DNA of 62,646 nt, from NCBI RefSeq assembly GCF_900129155.1, contig NZ_FQVF01000003.1, forward strand, positions 1 through 62,646, in the 5' to 3' direction. The translations under genes and the position numbers were made by a program. Below the pieces are notes generated by a model. The model did no database searches. It had not been told where the DNA came from and was given only the letters and a program-made list of their open reading frames with translations. Of this stretch, positions 1-8,011 are shown piece after piece. Position 1 is the stretch's first letter. Each line of letters starts with the position of its first letter. Origin of the DNA: Marinomonas polaris DSM 16579 (lineage in GTDB: Bacteria; Pseudomonadota; Gammaproteobacteria; Pseudomonadales; Marinomonadaceae).

Positions 1-1
1 C

Positions 2-256
2 AAGCACAACGAATCTGGTAAACGGGCAGGAAAAACAACCTTGAGTAAGGAAGGGCCAGGCTATATCAGAGCGAAGTTGTATATGGCCGCAATCGTAGCT
101 GGGCAACATAATACCGATATAAAAGCGCAGAAAACGAGATTACTAAAACAAGGCAAAACAAAAATGCAGGCGCTAGGTGCAGCGATGAGAAAGTTGTCAC
201 AAATATGTTTTGGTGTTGTTAAGAATCAAACAGAATATCAGCCTCAAGTTAGTTAA
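2..256 (+). CDS. IS110-family transposase, C-terminal part (cut by window start)
   Basis: The reading frame is open from base 2 to the stop at 254-256, so only the last 84 or so residues are present. They match the C-terminal (transposase_20) part of IS110/IS116/IS902 transposases: a short basic run KRAGKTT, then SKEGPGYIRAKLYMAA, and a basic helical tail with KTKMQALGAAMRKL. This family uses a DEDD catalytic domain plus a C-terminal serine-containing domain; the DEDD part would lie upstream of the window. Nothing shows whether the whole element is intact. A hairpin overlaps the stop codon. Confidence 0.85.
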   Translation, partial: KHNESGKRAGKTTLSKEGPGYIRAKLYMAAIVAGQHNTDIKAQKTRLLKQGKTKMQALGAAMRKLSQICFGVVKNQTEYQPQVS

Positions 257-275
257 ATAAAAACTTGAGGCTGAT
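237..275 (+). terminator. Perfect 14-bp hairpin at the 3' end of the IS110 gene
   Basis: The arms at 237-250 and 262-275 are perfect inverse complements (atcagcctcaagtt / aacttgaggctgat) with an 11-base loop. The left arm includes the last codons of the transposase. There is no T-run after the stem, so this may block read-through or mark the element's end and is not a canonical intrinsic terminator. Confidence 0.55.
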
Positions 276-339
276 TAGGAGAGATGGTATCTACAATTTA
301 CGCAAAAAACGACGAGTAATGAAACACGACAAGATTCAA

Positions 340-1653
340 TTACTCGTTCGGTTCATCGGTAAAAACATCATCATTTAGATACCCTACTGGCAGCGCCTTA
401 CTGGTCTTCGCCCCCATCAACTTTAGCTTCTCCGCTCTCGCCACCAAATTACCGCGTCCTGCCGTTAGCTTTTTCAAGGCTGAATCATGAGTACGACTCA
501 CGGCTTCTAGCTTGCTACCAATGTCATCCATATCCTGTACGAATCCCGAAAACTTGTCGTACATTGCACCGGCTTGACGCGCAATTTCAATAGCGTTTTG
601 ACTCTGTTTTTCATTGCGCCAAATGTTTTGAATGGTACGTAAAGTCGCTAATAAATTAGACGGCCCGACGATAATAATATTGTGTTCGAAGGCTTCACTA
701 AACAAACCATTGTCGCCTTGTAAGGCTAAACCAAACGCCGCTTCAATTGGGATAAACAACAACACAAAATCCAACGAAGTGACGCCCGGTAAATCGTGAT
801 AAGACTTTGCGCTCAGCTCCTTCATATGACGACGCACTGCATCCAAATGCTGTTTAAGCGCTCGATTTCTGTCTTCATCGGTTTCGGCTTCCATATAAGC
901 CAGATAACTAATCAGCACCATTTTGGAGTCGACAATGATTTGCTTACCTTCAGGCAAATGGATCACTACATCTGGCTGTAAACGTCGACCTTCTGTAGTT
1001 TGATAAGAAGCTTGCGTCTCATATTCACGGCCTTTTTCCAAACCTGAACGCTCTAAAATTCGCTCCAGAATCACTTCGCCCCAACCACCCTGCAGTTTAT
1101 TTTGACCTTTCAATGCATGGGTTAGACTCACCGCATCATCGCTGATTTTTTGATTCAGTAACTGCAGACCTTTAATTTCTTTCACCAACGAAAAACGCTC
1201 GCGGGCTTCTTCTTGATAACTCTTTTCTACACTTTCTTGAAACTTCTGGATTTGCGAACCAAGCGGCGTTAATAAAGAACCTAACTGGCGCTCGTTTTCT
1301 TTCGCCAATTGCTGCCCCTGCTGACTCATGATTTCATGGGCCATTTGCTTAAATTCGGTTTCGTTTTGCTTTTTTTGCTCGCGGTAAAAGGCTTCCTTTT
1401 CCTGCCAAACACTTTGCGCGGCAGCAAATTGTTGCTCTAAAGTCAGTGACTCTTTCTCCAAATAATGAATCTGATCTTTCGATTGTTCTAAAAGACGCTT
1501 TAATTCCTCATTTTGTTGCTGCATTTTTTCTTGTGTGTGCTGCCACTGACGGCGCATAGCCTGTACAATAGCGCCAGCAATGCCAGATAGAAGAATCGCG
1601 CCGATACAAAAGCCCGATAACACCCAAACTGATTGCGAAAGCCAATCTGTCAT
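340..1653 (-). CDS. rmuC: DNA recombination protein RmuC
   Basis: The protein has 437 residues, close to the family length. It has one N-terminal membrane segment (about residues 8-28), a long Gln/Glu/Lys-rich coiled coil (about 35-140), then the RmuC nuclease-like domain with GGWGEVILERILE, PDVVIHLPEGKQIIVDSK and DFVLLFIPIEAAF. The D-x(n)-D-S-K arrangement fits the PD-(D/E)XK-like fold attributed to this family. RmuC limits inversions and rearrangements at short repeats in E. coli; its biochemical activity is poorly defined. It is transcribed away from yigZ, with about 195 bases between the two starts. Confidence 0.93.
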   Translation of the reverse strand: MTDWLSQSVWVLSGFCIGAILLSGIAGAIVQAMRRQWQHTQEKMQQQNEELKRLLEQSKDQIHYLEKESLTLEQQFAAAQSVWQEKEAFYREQKKQNETEFKQMAHEIMSQQGQQLAKENERQLGSLLTPLGSQIQKFQESVEKSYQEEARERFSLVKEIKGLQLLNQKISDDAVSLTHALKGQNKLQGGWGEVILERILERSGLEKGREYETQASYQTTEGRRLQPDVVIHLPEGKQIIVDSKMVLISYLAYMEAETDEDRNRALKQHLDAVRRHMKELSAKSYHDLPGVTSLDFVLLFIPIEAAFGLALQGDNGLFSEAFEHNIIIVGPSNLLATLRTIQNIWRNEKQSQNAIEIARQAGAMYDKFSGFVQDMDDIGSKLEAVSRTHDSALKKLTAGRGNLVARAEKLKLMGAKTSKALPVGYLNDDVFTDEPNE

Positions 1654-1738
1654 ATGAATTAAAACTCGCTATTTTAAATGTCTGTTTTTAACAAAGTGAG
1701 GCATTTGCATGACGTCACGAGCAAAGGCAAGACGAGGC

Positions 1739-1797
1739 AAAAATAGACGAAAAAGCGGAGTTTATAGGTTATAAATGAGCATTTTGAGTCTATTTTT
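1739..1797. repeat. Imperfect palindromic element between rmuC and yigZ
   Basis: The ends at 1739-1748 (aaaaatagac) and 1788-1797 (gtctattttt) are perfect inverse complements about 40 bases apart. The inside (agcggagtttataggttataaatgagc) is not obviously coding. The flank gacgaggcaa resembles the gacgagg motif found inside the dispersed repeats at 7.5 kb and 54.8 kb. The element lies in the divergent promoter region, so it could be a mobile palindromic unit or a regulatory structure. Confidence 0.45.
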
Positions 1798-1848
1798 AAC
1801 ACTGTATTGGCGCGCGCAGCAGTCATGCTAAGGTCTCGATAAGTTTAC

Positions 1849-2466
1849 ATGGATTACTACCTAAGCCCAACACACACGCAACGCTTTGATCTAGAAATAA
1901 AAAATAGTCAGTTTATTACGACGGTTTGTCGTACGAACGGCCGTGATGCGGCAAAGGCTTTTATTGAAAAAATGCGCCAGCGTTACCCTGATGCTAACCA
2001 TCATTGTTGGGCGTTTATTGCAGGTATGCCAAATAATGCCCATCTATGGGATCAAAGTGACGATGGTGAGCCTAAAGGCACAGCGGGTAAACCTATGTTG
2101 AATGTGTTACAGCATTCAAATTTTGGTGAAACCACAGTAGTCGTGACACGCTTTTTTGGCGGTGTGAAACTCGGTGCGGGAGGCTTAGTAAGAGCCTACA
2201 GCCAAGCTGTACAAGAAGCGCTTTCGCAAACAGAATATGAAAATGTGTACCCGCGCAGCCCCGTTCAGCTGAAAATCGCCTACTCTTTATTGGGTAAGGT
2301 TGAATATTGGCTAGAACAGAGCGATATAGAAATAACCAACAAAACATACAGTGACAGCATAGTAATTGATCTTGCTGTTATTGAACGTACTTGGCCTGAA
2401 CATAAAATCGCATTGACGGATTTATGCCAAGGCAGTTTAACTTTAATTGAACCGGACAACGAATAA
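1849..2466 (+). CDS. yigZ: YigZ/IMPACT-family protein
   Basis: The protein has 205 residues. The N-terminal UPF0029/IMPACT domain carries the family motifs: HHCWAF near residue 49, SDDGEPKGTAGKPML near 70, and VVTRFFGGVKLGAGGLVRAY near 100. A shorter C-terminal DUF1949-type domain follows. The family is related to eukaryotic IMPACT, and the bacterial role is not settled. The ATG at 1849 fits the domain start. The stop is only 2 bases before rapA, so the two genes are probably co-transcribed. Confidence 0.93.
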   Translation: MDYYLSPTHTQRFDLEIKNSQFITTVCRTNGRDAAKAFIEKMRQRYPDANHHCWAFIAGMPNNAHLWDQSDDGEPKGTAGKPMLNVLQHSNFGETTVVVTRFFGGVKLGAGGLVRAYSQAVQEALSQTEYENVYPRSPVQLKIAYSLLGKVEYWLEQSDIEITNKTYSDSIVIDLAVIERTWPEHKIALTDLCQGSLTLIEPDNE

Positions 2467-2468
2467 CT

Positions 2469-5297
2469 ATGTACCAAACTGGACAAAGATGGAGTAGCCG
2501 CAACGAGCCTGATCTCGGCGTAGGCATGATAGTAGACAAACAAAACAAGTCTTTTACCTTGCACTTCCCTGATGCGGAAGCGGATCGTCAATACTCAAAT
2601 GACCAGACTAGTCTTGTTCGACGCACTTTAACTGTCGGCGATCAACTGCACTTTCAAGATGAGACCTTCACCATATTGGAAGTAGAAGAAATTGATGACC
2701 TTATCGAATACCGTATCAGCGAAGACGATGATTGGTTAGAAGAATCCATCATTCAATTCCCACGTAACGACAAGAACGAGCTCGATTCTTTATTGGCACT
2801 TTCGCCAGCTCGTCGCATGTGGTTCGACCTACGTCGCCATACGCTTGAACACCAAGCGGCCAACGCAGCATCACCAGTTCGCGGCTTAATGGGCTTGAAA
2901 GCAGAGCTTCTACCGCACCAGATTTATCTGGCTCATGAGATTGCCAATCGCCCGAAAGCTCGCGCGCTTTTGTGTGACGAAGTCGGTATGGGTAAAACCC
3001 TAGAAGCCGGTTTGATCCTGCATCAACGTCTACTAAACGGCCTCTGCAAACGCGTACTTATTCTGACTCCAACCAACCTGCAACATCAGTGGTTGGTTGA
3101 GATGCTACGCCGCTTCCACCAGCCATTCTCACTGATCAACGAATCCGTGTACGAAGACTTTATGGAAGGCGACGACAACCCGTTTGAGCAACAACCTTTT
3201 GTTATCTCGCCAATCGATTGGGCGAGCCAACACCCGAAAGCCACTCAGCATATGCTAGATGCGGAATGGGACATGGTTATTGTCGACGAAGCCCATCACC
3301 TTGCTTGGCATCCAGAAACACCAAGCATTGGTTATCAGGTCGTGGCACGTCTAGCCGCGAAAACAGAATCGTTATTGCTGTTGAGTGCAACCCCAGAACA
3401 AACTGGCGAACGCGAGCATTTCTCCCGCTTGCAACTGTTGGATGCTGATCATTATCACGATTTCGAGCATTACCAAGCACAACAACAAGCATTCAAACAA
3501 GCGGCTGAATTAGCAGAAGCTCTGTTGCCGTTCAGTCAAGAAGACGGCTCACCAGAAGCGCTAGATTGGAACACGGCGTTTGGCTCTTACTTACAAGAAG
3601 TCAGTGCCAAAGACTGGTTCCAAGCACTTACAACCAAATCTGGTGCAGAACAAACCGAAGCCGCAAAAGAAGCCATTAGCTGGCTGATTGACCGTCATGG
3701 AACTGGACGCGAAATGTTCCGTAACACCCGCGCCGCTGTGGGTGGTTTCCCGGATCGTTACCTTCATTCTTATCCGTTAGAAAACAATGAACACTTCGAA
3801 TCTGCAGATCGCCATGTGCAACCAGAAACCGAAGTGTCTGACGGCTTGTGGGAAAAAGATCCACGCTGGGTTTGGCTAAAAGAATTCCTAGAATGCCAAG
3901 CAGACAAAGTCCTCGTCATTTGTCACACCGCCGACATGGCGCAATGGCTAAATGACCAACTGACTTTTGCTGGCTTCCAAAGTGCCGATTTCCACGAACA
4001 AATGCCACTGATCCACCGTGACCGAGCTGCTGCTTATTTCGCAGACGATAACGGTGCACAAATTTTAGTGTGTTCTGAAATCGGCAGTGAAGGCCGTAAC
4101 TTCCAGTTCAGCCATCACATCGTTATGTACGATTTGCCAGAGCACCCAGACTTACTCGAACAGCGTATTGGTCGTCTTGATCGTCTAGGACAACTAAACG
4201 ACGTGCAAATTCACGTCCCTTATATCAAGAAAAGTGTGCAAGAGCGCCTATTCAACTGGTACCACCACGCCCTAAACGCATTTTGTCGTACTACGGGTTC
4301 TGGCGATAAAGTCGAAGAAGCTTTTGGCGACAGCTTGCATGCCTACTTGCATGGTCAAGACGACGACACTGATTTGCTAAAAGAAGCAAACATCTACCAT
4401 GAAGCGCTACTAAAACAAATGGAAGAAGGTCGTAACCGCTTGCTAGAAATGAGTTCGTGCCGTCCAGAACAAGCGCGTGCATTAATCGAACAGATTAACA
4501 ACCAAGCGACAAAAGGCCTGCATCATTACATTGAGCAAGTTACTCACGCGTTCAACATCTACGCAGATTGCATCAATGATGATCCAGATCGCGCCGCTTG
4601 GTTCTTGCGCCCTTCTACTGACATGATGCTCGAAGCACTGCCAGGCATAGAAGAAGAAGGTAAAATGCTCATGCTTGATCGCCGTCAAGCTAGCCAGCGT
4701 GAAGACGTAGCGTTCGCAACTTGGGAACACCCTCTGATCACCATGCTAATGGACGAAGTTCAAGGCTTTGACTCTGGCAAGCTTACTTCGGCTATCTTGC
4801 CAATCGCTGCATTGCCAGAAGGCACAGTATTGGTAGAAAGTATGTTCGTCATCGAAGCGACGGCTCACCCACGTTTGAAATTGGCGCAATCTCTGCCAAT
4901 GACACCAATGTGGCAATTGTCTGACTCAAACGGCAAATTCCTCCATCAACAATTTACTGCCGACAAATGGGCCGAAAAACTGAAAGGCGTGCCAAACCGC
5001 GTCGCGGAACAATGGGTTGCTGCCTTGCGCAAAAACCTTATTGAAGTGCTGCAAGCTCACCAGCTGAATGCCCAAGAGCAAGCGCGTCCGATCGTTCACG
5101 CAGCGAAAACGTCTTACCAACATCGTTGCCAAAATGAAATCGAACGTTTAGTGGAATTGAAAGCCTTCAACGACACCATTCGTGATGAAGACATAGAACG
5201 TCTTGAAACCAACATGCAAGAAGGTTTGACACGCATCGACGAGCACCAAATCCGCTTGGATGCGATTCGTATCATCTTAACCACTAAGCCGGAATAA
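2469..5297 (+). CDS. rapA: RNA polymerase-associated ATPase RapA (HepA)
   Basis: The protein has 942 residues, somewhat shorter than E. coli RapA (968). N-terminal Tudor-like domains occupy about residues 1-110. The SWI/SNF ATPase follows, with Walker A DEVGMGKT near 172, VDEAHHL near 272 and LLLLSATPEQ near 300. The second helicase lobe has LEQRIGRLDRLGQ near 560. A long C-terminal region follows. RapA binds core RNA polymerase and promotes recycling of stalled or post-termination complexes. It is tightly linked to yigZ upstream and rluA downstream; rapA-rluA adjacency is also seen in E. coli. Confidence 0.96.
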   Translation: MYQTGQRWSSRNEPDLGVGMIVDKQNKSFTLHFPDAEADRQYSNDQTSLVRRTLTVGDQLHFQDETFTILEVEEIDDLIEYRISEDDDWLEESIIQFPRNDKNELDSLLALSPARRMWFDLRRHTLEHQAANAASPVRGLMGLKAELLPHQIYLAHEIANRPKARALLCDEVGMGKTLEAGLILHQRLLNGLCKRVLILTPTNLQHQWLVEMLRRFHQPFSLINESVYEDFMEGDDNPFEQQPFVISPIDWASQHPKATQHMLDAEWDMVIVDEAHHLAWHPETPSIGYQVVARLAAKTESLLLLSATPEQTGEREHFSRLQLLDADHYHDFEHYQAQQQAFKQAAELAEALLPFSQEDGSPEALDWNTAFGSYLQEVSAKDWFQALTTKSGAEQTEAAKEAISWLIDRHGTGREMFRNTRAAVGGFPDRYLHSYPLENNEHFESADRHVQPETEVSDGLWEKDPRWVWLKEFLECQADKVLVICHTADMAQWLNDQLTFAGFQSADFHEQMPLIHRDRAAAYFADDNGAQILVCSEIGSEGRNFQFSHHIVMYDLPEHPDLLEQRIGRLDRLGQLNDVQIHVPYIKKSVQERLFNWYHHALNAFCRTTGSGDKVEEAFGDSLHAYLHGQDDDTDLLKEANIYHEALLKQMEEGRNRLLEMSSCRPEQARALIEQINNQATKGLHHYIEQVTHAFNIYADCINDDPDRAAWFLRPSTDMMLEALPGIEEEGKMLMLDRRQASQREDVAFATWEHPLITMLMDEVQGFDSGKLTSAILPIAALPEGTVLVESMFVIEATAHPRLKLAQSLPMTPMWQLSDSNGKFLHQQFTADKWAEKLKGVPNRVAEQWVAALRKNLIEVLQAHQLNAQEQARPIVHAAKTSYQHRCQNEIERLVELKAFNDTIRDEDIERLETNMQEGLTRIDEHQIRLDAIRIILTTKPE

Positions 5298-5303
5298 CAT
5301 TCT

Positions 5304-5954
5304 GTGCAGGATGCCGTGCCGAGTTTAGAGCTATCTCGCTTAGAGATATTGTACGAAGACGAATGGTTTGCTGTGATAAACAAACCTGCTAACTGCTTAT
5401 CTGTGCCCGGTCGTGGCCCAGATAAGCTCGATTCTATCTTGCATCGAGCAGAGTGTTTATTTGGCGAAGCCTTTGCCATACATCGACTGGACGAAGCCAC
5501 CTCAGGCTTAATCCTCGTGGCGAAAACCCACGAATGTCAAAAACGTATGTATGCGCATTTTCGTGAACGAGAAGTCCAAAAAGAATACCGCGCCTTGCTG
5601 CGCGGTCATCTTTTGGGTGAAAAAGGCGAAGTACGAAAACCACTGCGCTGCGACTGGCCAAATCGCCCAAGACAAATAATCTGCACCGATGAATGGAGCA
5701 AAGACTCCATCACCTACTGGGAAAAAATGGCCTACGAAAACAACACCACCCGTGTTAGACTCGTGCCCTTTACTGGTCGTTCTCACCAACTTCGCGTCCA
5801 CATGCAAAGCCTAGGACACTCGATTATTGGCGATGAATTCTATGACCCAGAGTTTCAGAACGACCCTCGGTTGTTATTGCACGCCTATCGGCTAGAGTTT
5901 AGGCATCCGTTTACCAAAGCATGGGTTGCGTTTGTAGCGGCTTGCCCTTTTTAA
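5304..5954 (+). CDS. rluA: Dual-specificity pseudouridine synthase RluA
   Basis: The protein has 216 residues, the usual RluA length, with no S4 domain, as expected for RluA. The catalytic motif HRLDEATSGL lies near residue 60, with Asp as the nucleophile. RSHQLRVHM near 155 and GDEFY near 175 complete the family signature. RluA makes pseudouridine at tRNA position 32 and 23S rRNA 746 in E. coli. The likely start is GTG at 5304, six bases after the rapA stop. Position next to rapA supports RluA over the paralogues RluC and RluD. Confidence 0.9.
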   Translation: MQDAVPSLELSRLEILYEDEWFAVINKPANCLSVPGRGPDKLDSILHRAECLFGEAFAIHRLDEATSGLILVAKTHECQKRMYAHFREREVQKEYRALLRGHLLGEKGEVRKPLRCDWPNRPRQIICTDEWSKDSITYWEKMAYENNTTRVRLVPFTGRSHQLRVHMQSLGHSIIGDEFYDPEFQNDPRLLLHAYRLEFRHPFTKAWVAFVAACPF

Positions 5955-6033
5955 CTCCCGCCCACAGCCCTAGAAGCTGAGCAACATAATTCGTGCTTAA
6001 ACCACTACACGTCATTCCTGCTTAAACAAAGTC

Positions 6034-6053
6034 ATTCCCGTGAAAGCGGGAAT
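6034..6053. repeat. Short attcccg...cgggaat palindrome
   Basis: The arms attcccg (6034-6040) and cgggaat (6047-6053) flank a 6-base loop. A degenerate relative of the left half, gtcattcc, lies about 20 bases upstream. This is the common GTCATTCCC-type intergenic palindrome found in many proteobacteria. It lies about 80 bases after the rluA stop and could act as a weak terminator, though only the short run ctctttttgg follows. Confidence 0.5.
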
Positions 6054-6081
6054 CAATCTCTTTTTGGACTACGGTATTTAG

Positions 6082-6446
6082 GTTCCATTCGAGTACTTTA
6101 TATTCCCGACCTTTTTTCCGCTCTGCTGCGCGGGTAACTTTTTGCTAGCACCCAAAAACTTCAGTTTAAAGGAAAGCAAAAAATCGCTTTATCGGGCTAT
6201 CACCCAAACGTCTCATTCATTTTGTTTAATACTGGTTTAGCAAGACGGTTTACATCGTAAGGCCTAGATTGTTCACTCGGTGGGAGATAGATCATCAAAC
6301 AATGACTCTGAAACTCCATAAAGTCGCGCAATCAGGATTGCGTCGAACTGACTTCATCGGGATCTCAAGCGCAAAAGGTAACAACTACTTATTACCAAGT
6401 CCCTTCCCCTTTTTCTTCCAAGGGGAAGTCGGAGGATGGGGTTAAT
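6082..6446 (+). repeat. Dispersed repeat, copy A
   Basis: This non-coding block shares long stretches with copies B, C, D and E. It starts with ttccattc..., then ccgacctttttTCCgctctgctg, gcgggtaactttttgc, tcgctttatcgggctat, cccaaacgtctcat and ctctgaaactccataaagtcgcgca, and ends with a block (agtcccttcccctttt) also found at the end of copy C. Copies A and D agree closely over the first 150 or so bases. No long reading frame is preserved. It fills most of the 640-base gap between rluA and the toxin-antitoxin pair. Confidence 0.75.
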
Positions 6447-6472
6447 CTCTTCTTTGGCTCCATTCAAAAAGT

Positions 6473-6488
6473 GATGCCCTACGAAAAC
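6473..6488 (+). repeat. 16-base direct repeat, left copy, flanking the TA pair
   Basis: The sequence gatgccctacgaaaac occurs here and again, identical, at 7215-7230. The two copies bracket the toxin-antitoxin genes, about 740 bases apart. Confidence 0.6.
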
Positions 6489-6595
6489 AACATGTACGAA
6501 AATAAAATAGGAAAGAACCAAGTGAAAAAGAGGAAATGATTATTTTGTTAATATAGGTATACTTATTTTCAAGAAACCAAACAAAGGAGCTTGGT

Positions 6596-6805
6596 ATGTT
6601 GATTGACACGAAAAAAATCTCAGAACTGCCATTTGATGGGCAAATTGAATTAATGGAAGCCGTAATGAGTGCATTGGCTCAGAACCAAGCTGAATTTGAC
6701 TCACCTAAATGGCACCTGCAAGAATTAGAAGCTCGCACACATGAGCTTAACGAAACTGAAAAATGGCGTAGTTTTGAAGAGGTACGAGAAAGGCTTAAAT
6801 CGTGA
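6596..6805 (+). CDS. Addiction-module antitoxin
   Basis: This 69-residue acidic protein resembles the putative addiction-module component family (TIGR02574/unstable antitoxin type): an N-terminal ELPFDGQIELMEAV segment and a C-terminal WRSFEEVRERL helix, the usual toxin-binding tail. A good ribosome site (aaaggagc) precedes the ATG. The stop overlaps the toxin start by 4 bases (gtga), typical of a coupled two-gene operon. The antitoxin is expected to neutralise the toxin and repress its own promoter; neither is shown here. Confidence 0.85.
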   Translation: MLIDTKKISELPFDGQIELMEAVMSALAQNQAEFDSPKWHLQELEARTHELNETEKWRSFEEVRERLKS

Positions 6806-7104
6806 TATTTAACATTTTCTTTACGCCATCGGCCGAAAATGATTTGCTCAATGCGAAAAAATTCTATGCAAAAATAAATGAGGCACTTGGTCAGTATTGT
6901 GTTGATAGTTTGATGTTAGACATTGAACGGTTGCGATTTTTCGCAGGTATTCATCCTAACATTAATGGCAGATTCCGAGTGCTTTCACGCAGCTTTCCTT
7001 TTTCAATTTACTACCAAGTTATAAAAGACCAAGTCTTGATTTTAGCCGTATTAGATAATCGCCAGAATCCTAAAAGCATTGAACATAGACTTACCAACAG
7101 TTAA
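6802..7104 (+). CDS. RelE/ParE-superfamily toxin
   Basis: This 100-residue protein has the ParE/RelE layout: a FTPSAENDLLNAKKFY helix at the N-terminus, a central FAGIHPNI loop, then the beta-strand core FRVLSRSFPFSIYYQV and VLILAVLDNRQNP. It starts with GTG at 6802 inside the last antitoxin codons. Members either inhibit gyrase (ParE-like) or cleave mRNA (RelE-like). The LDNRQNP ending is common in ParE-type proteins paired with this antitoxin family. The pair lies between direct repeats and dispersed repeats, which suggests acquisition as a unit. Confidence 0.85.
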   Translation: MIFNIFFTPSAENDLLNAKKFYAKINEALGQYCVDSLMLDIERLRFFAGIHPNINGRFRVLSRSFPFSIYYQVIKDQVLILAVLDNRQNPKSIEHRLTNS

Positions 7105-7214
7105 ATATGATACCGTAAGCCAGATGAGACGAGGCGCTTACCTGTAAAAAAAGTGGCAATATTACATCACGATTATAACCGGTATTACCTTTTAACAAGA
7201 GCCGCTTTACTCAC

Positions 7215-7230
7215 GATGCCCTACGAAAAC
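7215..7230 (+). repeat. 16-base direct repeat, right copy
   Basis: Identical to 6473-6488 (gatgccctacgaaaac). It lies about 110 bases after the toxin stop and just before dispersed repeat B. Confidence 0.6.
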
Positions 7231-7271
7231 TGACTCCCCCGTAGATCGAAATTTATCTCGACGCGGAATGT

Positions 7272-7540
7272 AGGTTCCATTCTAACACTTTGTATTCCAA
7301 CCTTTATTCCACTCTTTAATTAAGGGAAAGCTGAGCATATAACTTTTGCTAGTGCCCAAAAACTTAAGTTTAAAGGAAACCAAAAATTCGCTTTAAGATC
7401 TTTAATGCCTCAGTTCCTTCATAGGCACATGATTGCTACCTACGCTCGTTATACCTGATAGTAGAACCAAAGAACGCAGGTCAGATAAGACGAGGAACGA
7501 GGCATAATCTGACGATGGAAGCGAAGCTTTCATTTTGTGG
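7272..7540 (+). repeat. Dispersed repeat, copy B
   Basis: This has the same orientation as copy A. It shares the start (ttccattc...ctttgtattcc...cctttattcc), the cccaaaaactt.agtttaaaggaaa stretch of copy A, and a second half (gatctttaatgcct, gattgctacctacgctcgt, gacgaggaacgaggc, gaagcgaagctttcattttgt) shared with copy C. The copies are thus mosaics of common blocks. No coding frame was seen. Confidence 0.7.
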
Positions 7541-7708
7541 ATTAACACTGGTTCGAAAAAACTAAAGCGTCACGTGAAATAACCATTAATTGGGCAATAA
7601 AATTAAAAACATATACTAAAATAGCGCTGGCTCGTCATAAAAAATAGACTGAACACATTATAAGCTTCACCTGAATACGGTCGCCAAAGGCTTTACCAGT
7701 TTCGCTTC

Positions 7709-7789
7709 TTATTGATAGCGGTTTTGTGTATCACAAAGGTCGATGGTATGTTGTATGTTTAACCAAAACTCTGGTGTATTGCCAAAAGC
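7709..7789 (-). pseudogene. HigA-type antitoxin remnant (C-terminal 26 residues)
   Basis: Read on the minus strand, this stretch encodes AFGNTPEFWLNIQ, the very conserved C-terminal motif of HigA/VapI-type XRE antitoxins, followed by a plausible tail ending at a TAA. The frame is closed two codons upstream of the motif, and no helix-turn-helix part or HigB toxin is visible nearby. It is best read as the relic of a second, lost toxin-antitoxin module in the same 2-kb patch. The rest of 7541-8011 holds nothing I can identify. Confidence 0.6.
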
Positions 7790-8011
7790 GGTTTAGGATG
7801 GTGTGTGAATGATGCCGATACAACAGTAATTACTCATCAGAACCCTGAGGATTCGGTTGTTATGTCATTGGATATTACACAAGAGCCTGCCGTTACTACG
7901 CTCTCCTGCCAATCCTGAGCATTTGAAACGTTATCTTACGTAATACCAATCAAATTAAAGTTATTCAGATTTTCTGCAGCTCAGGACTAAAGGTGTATAC
8001 AGTCAGTTTTA

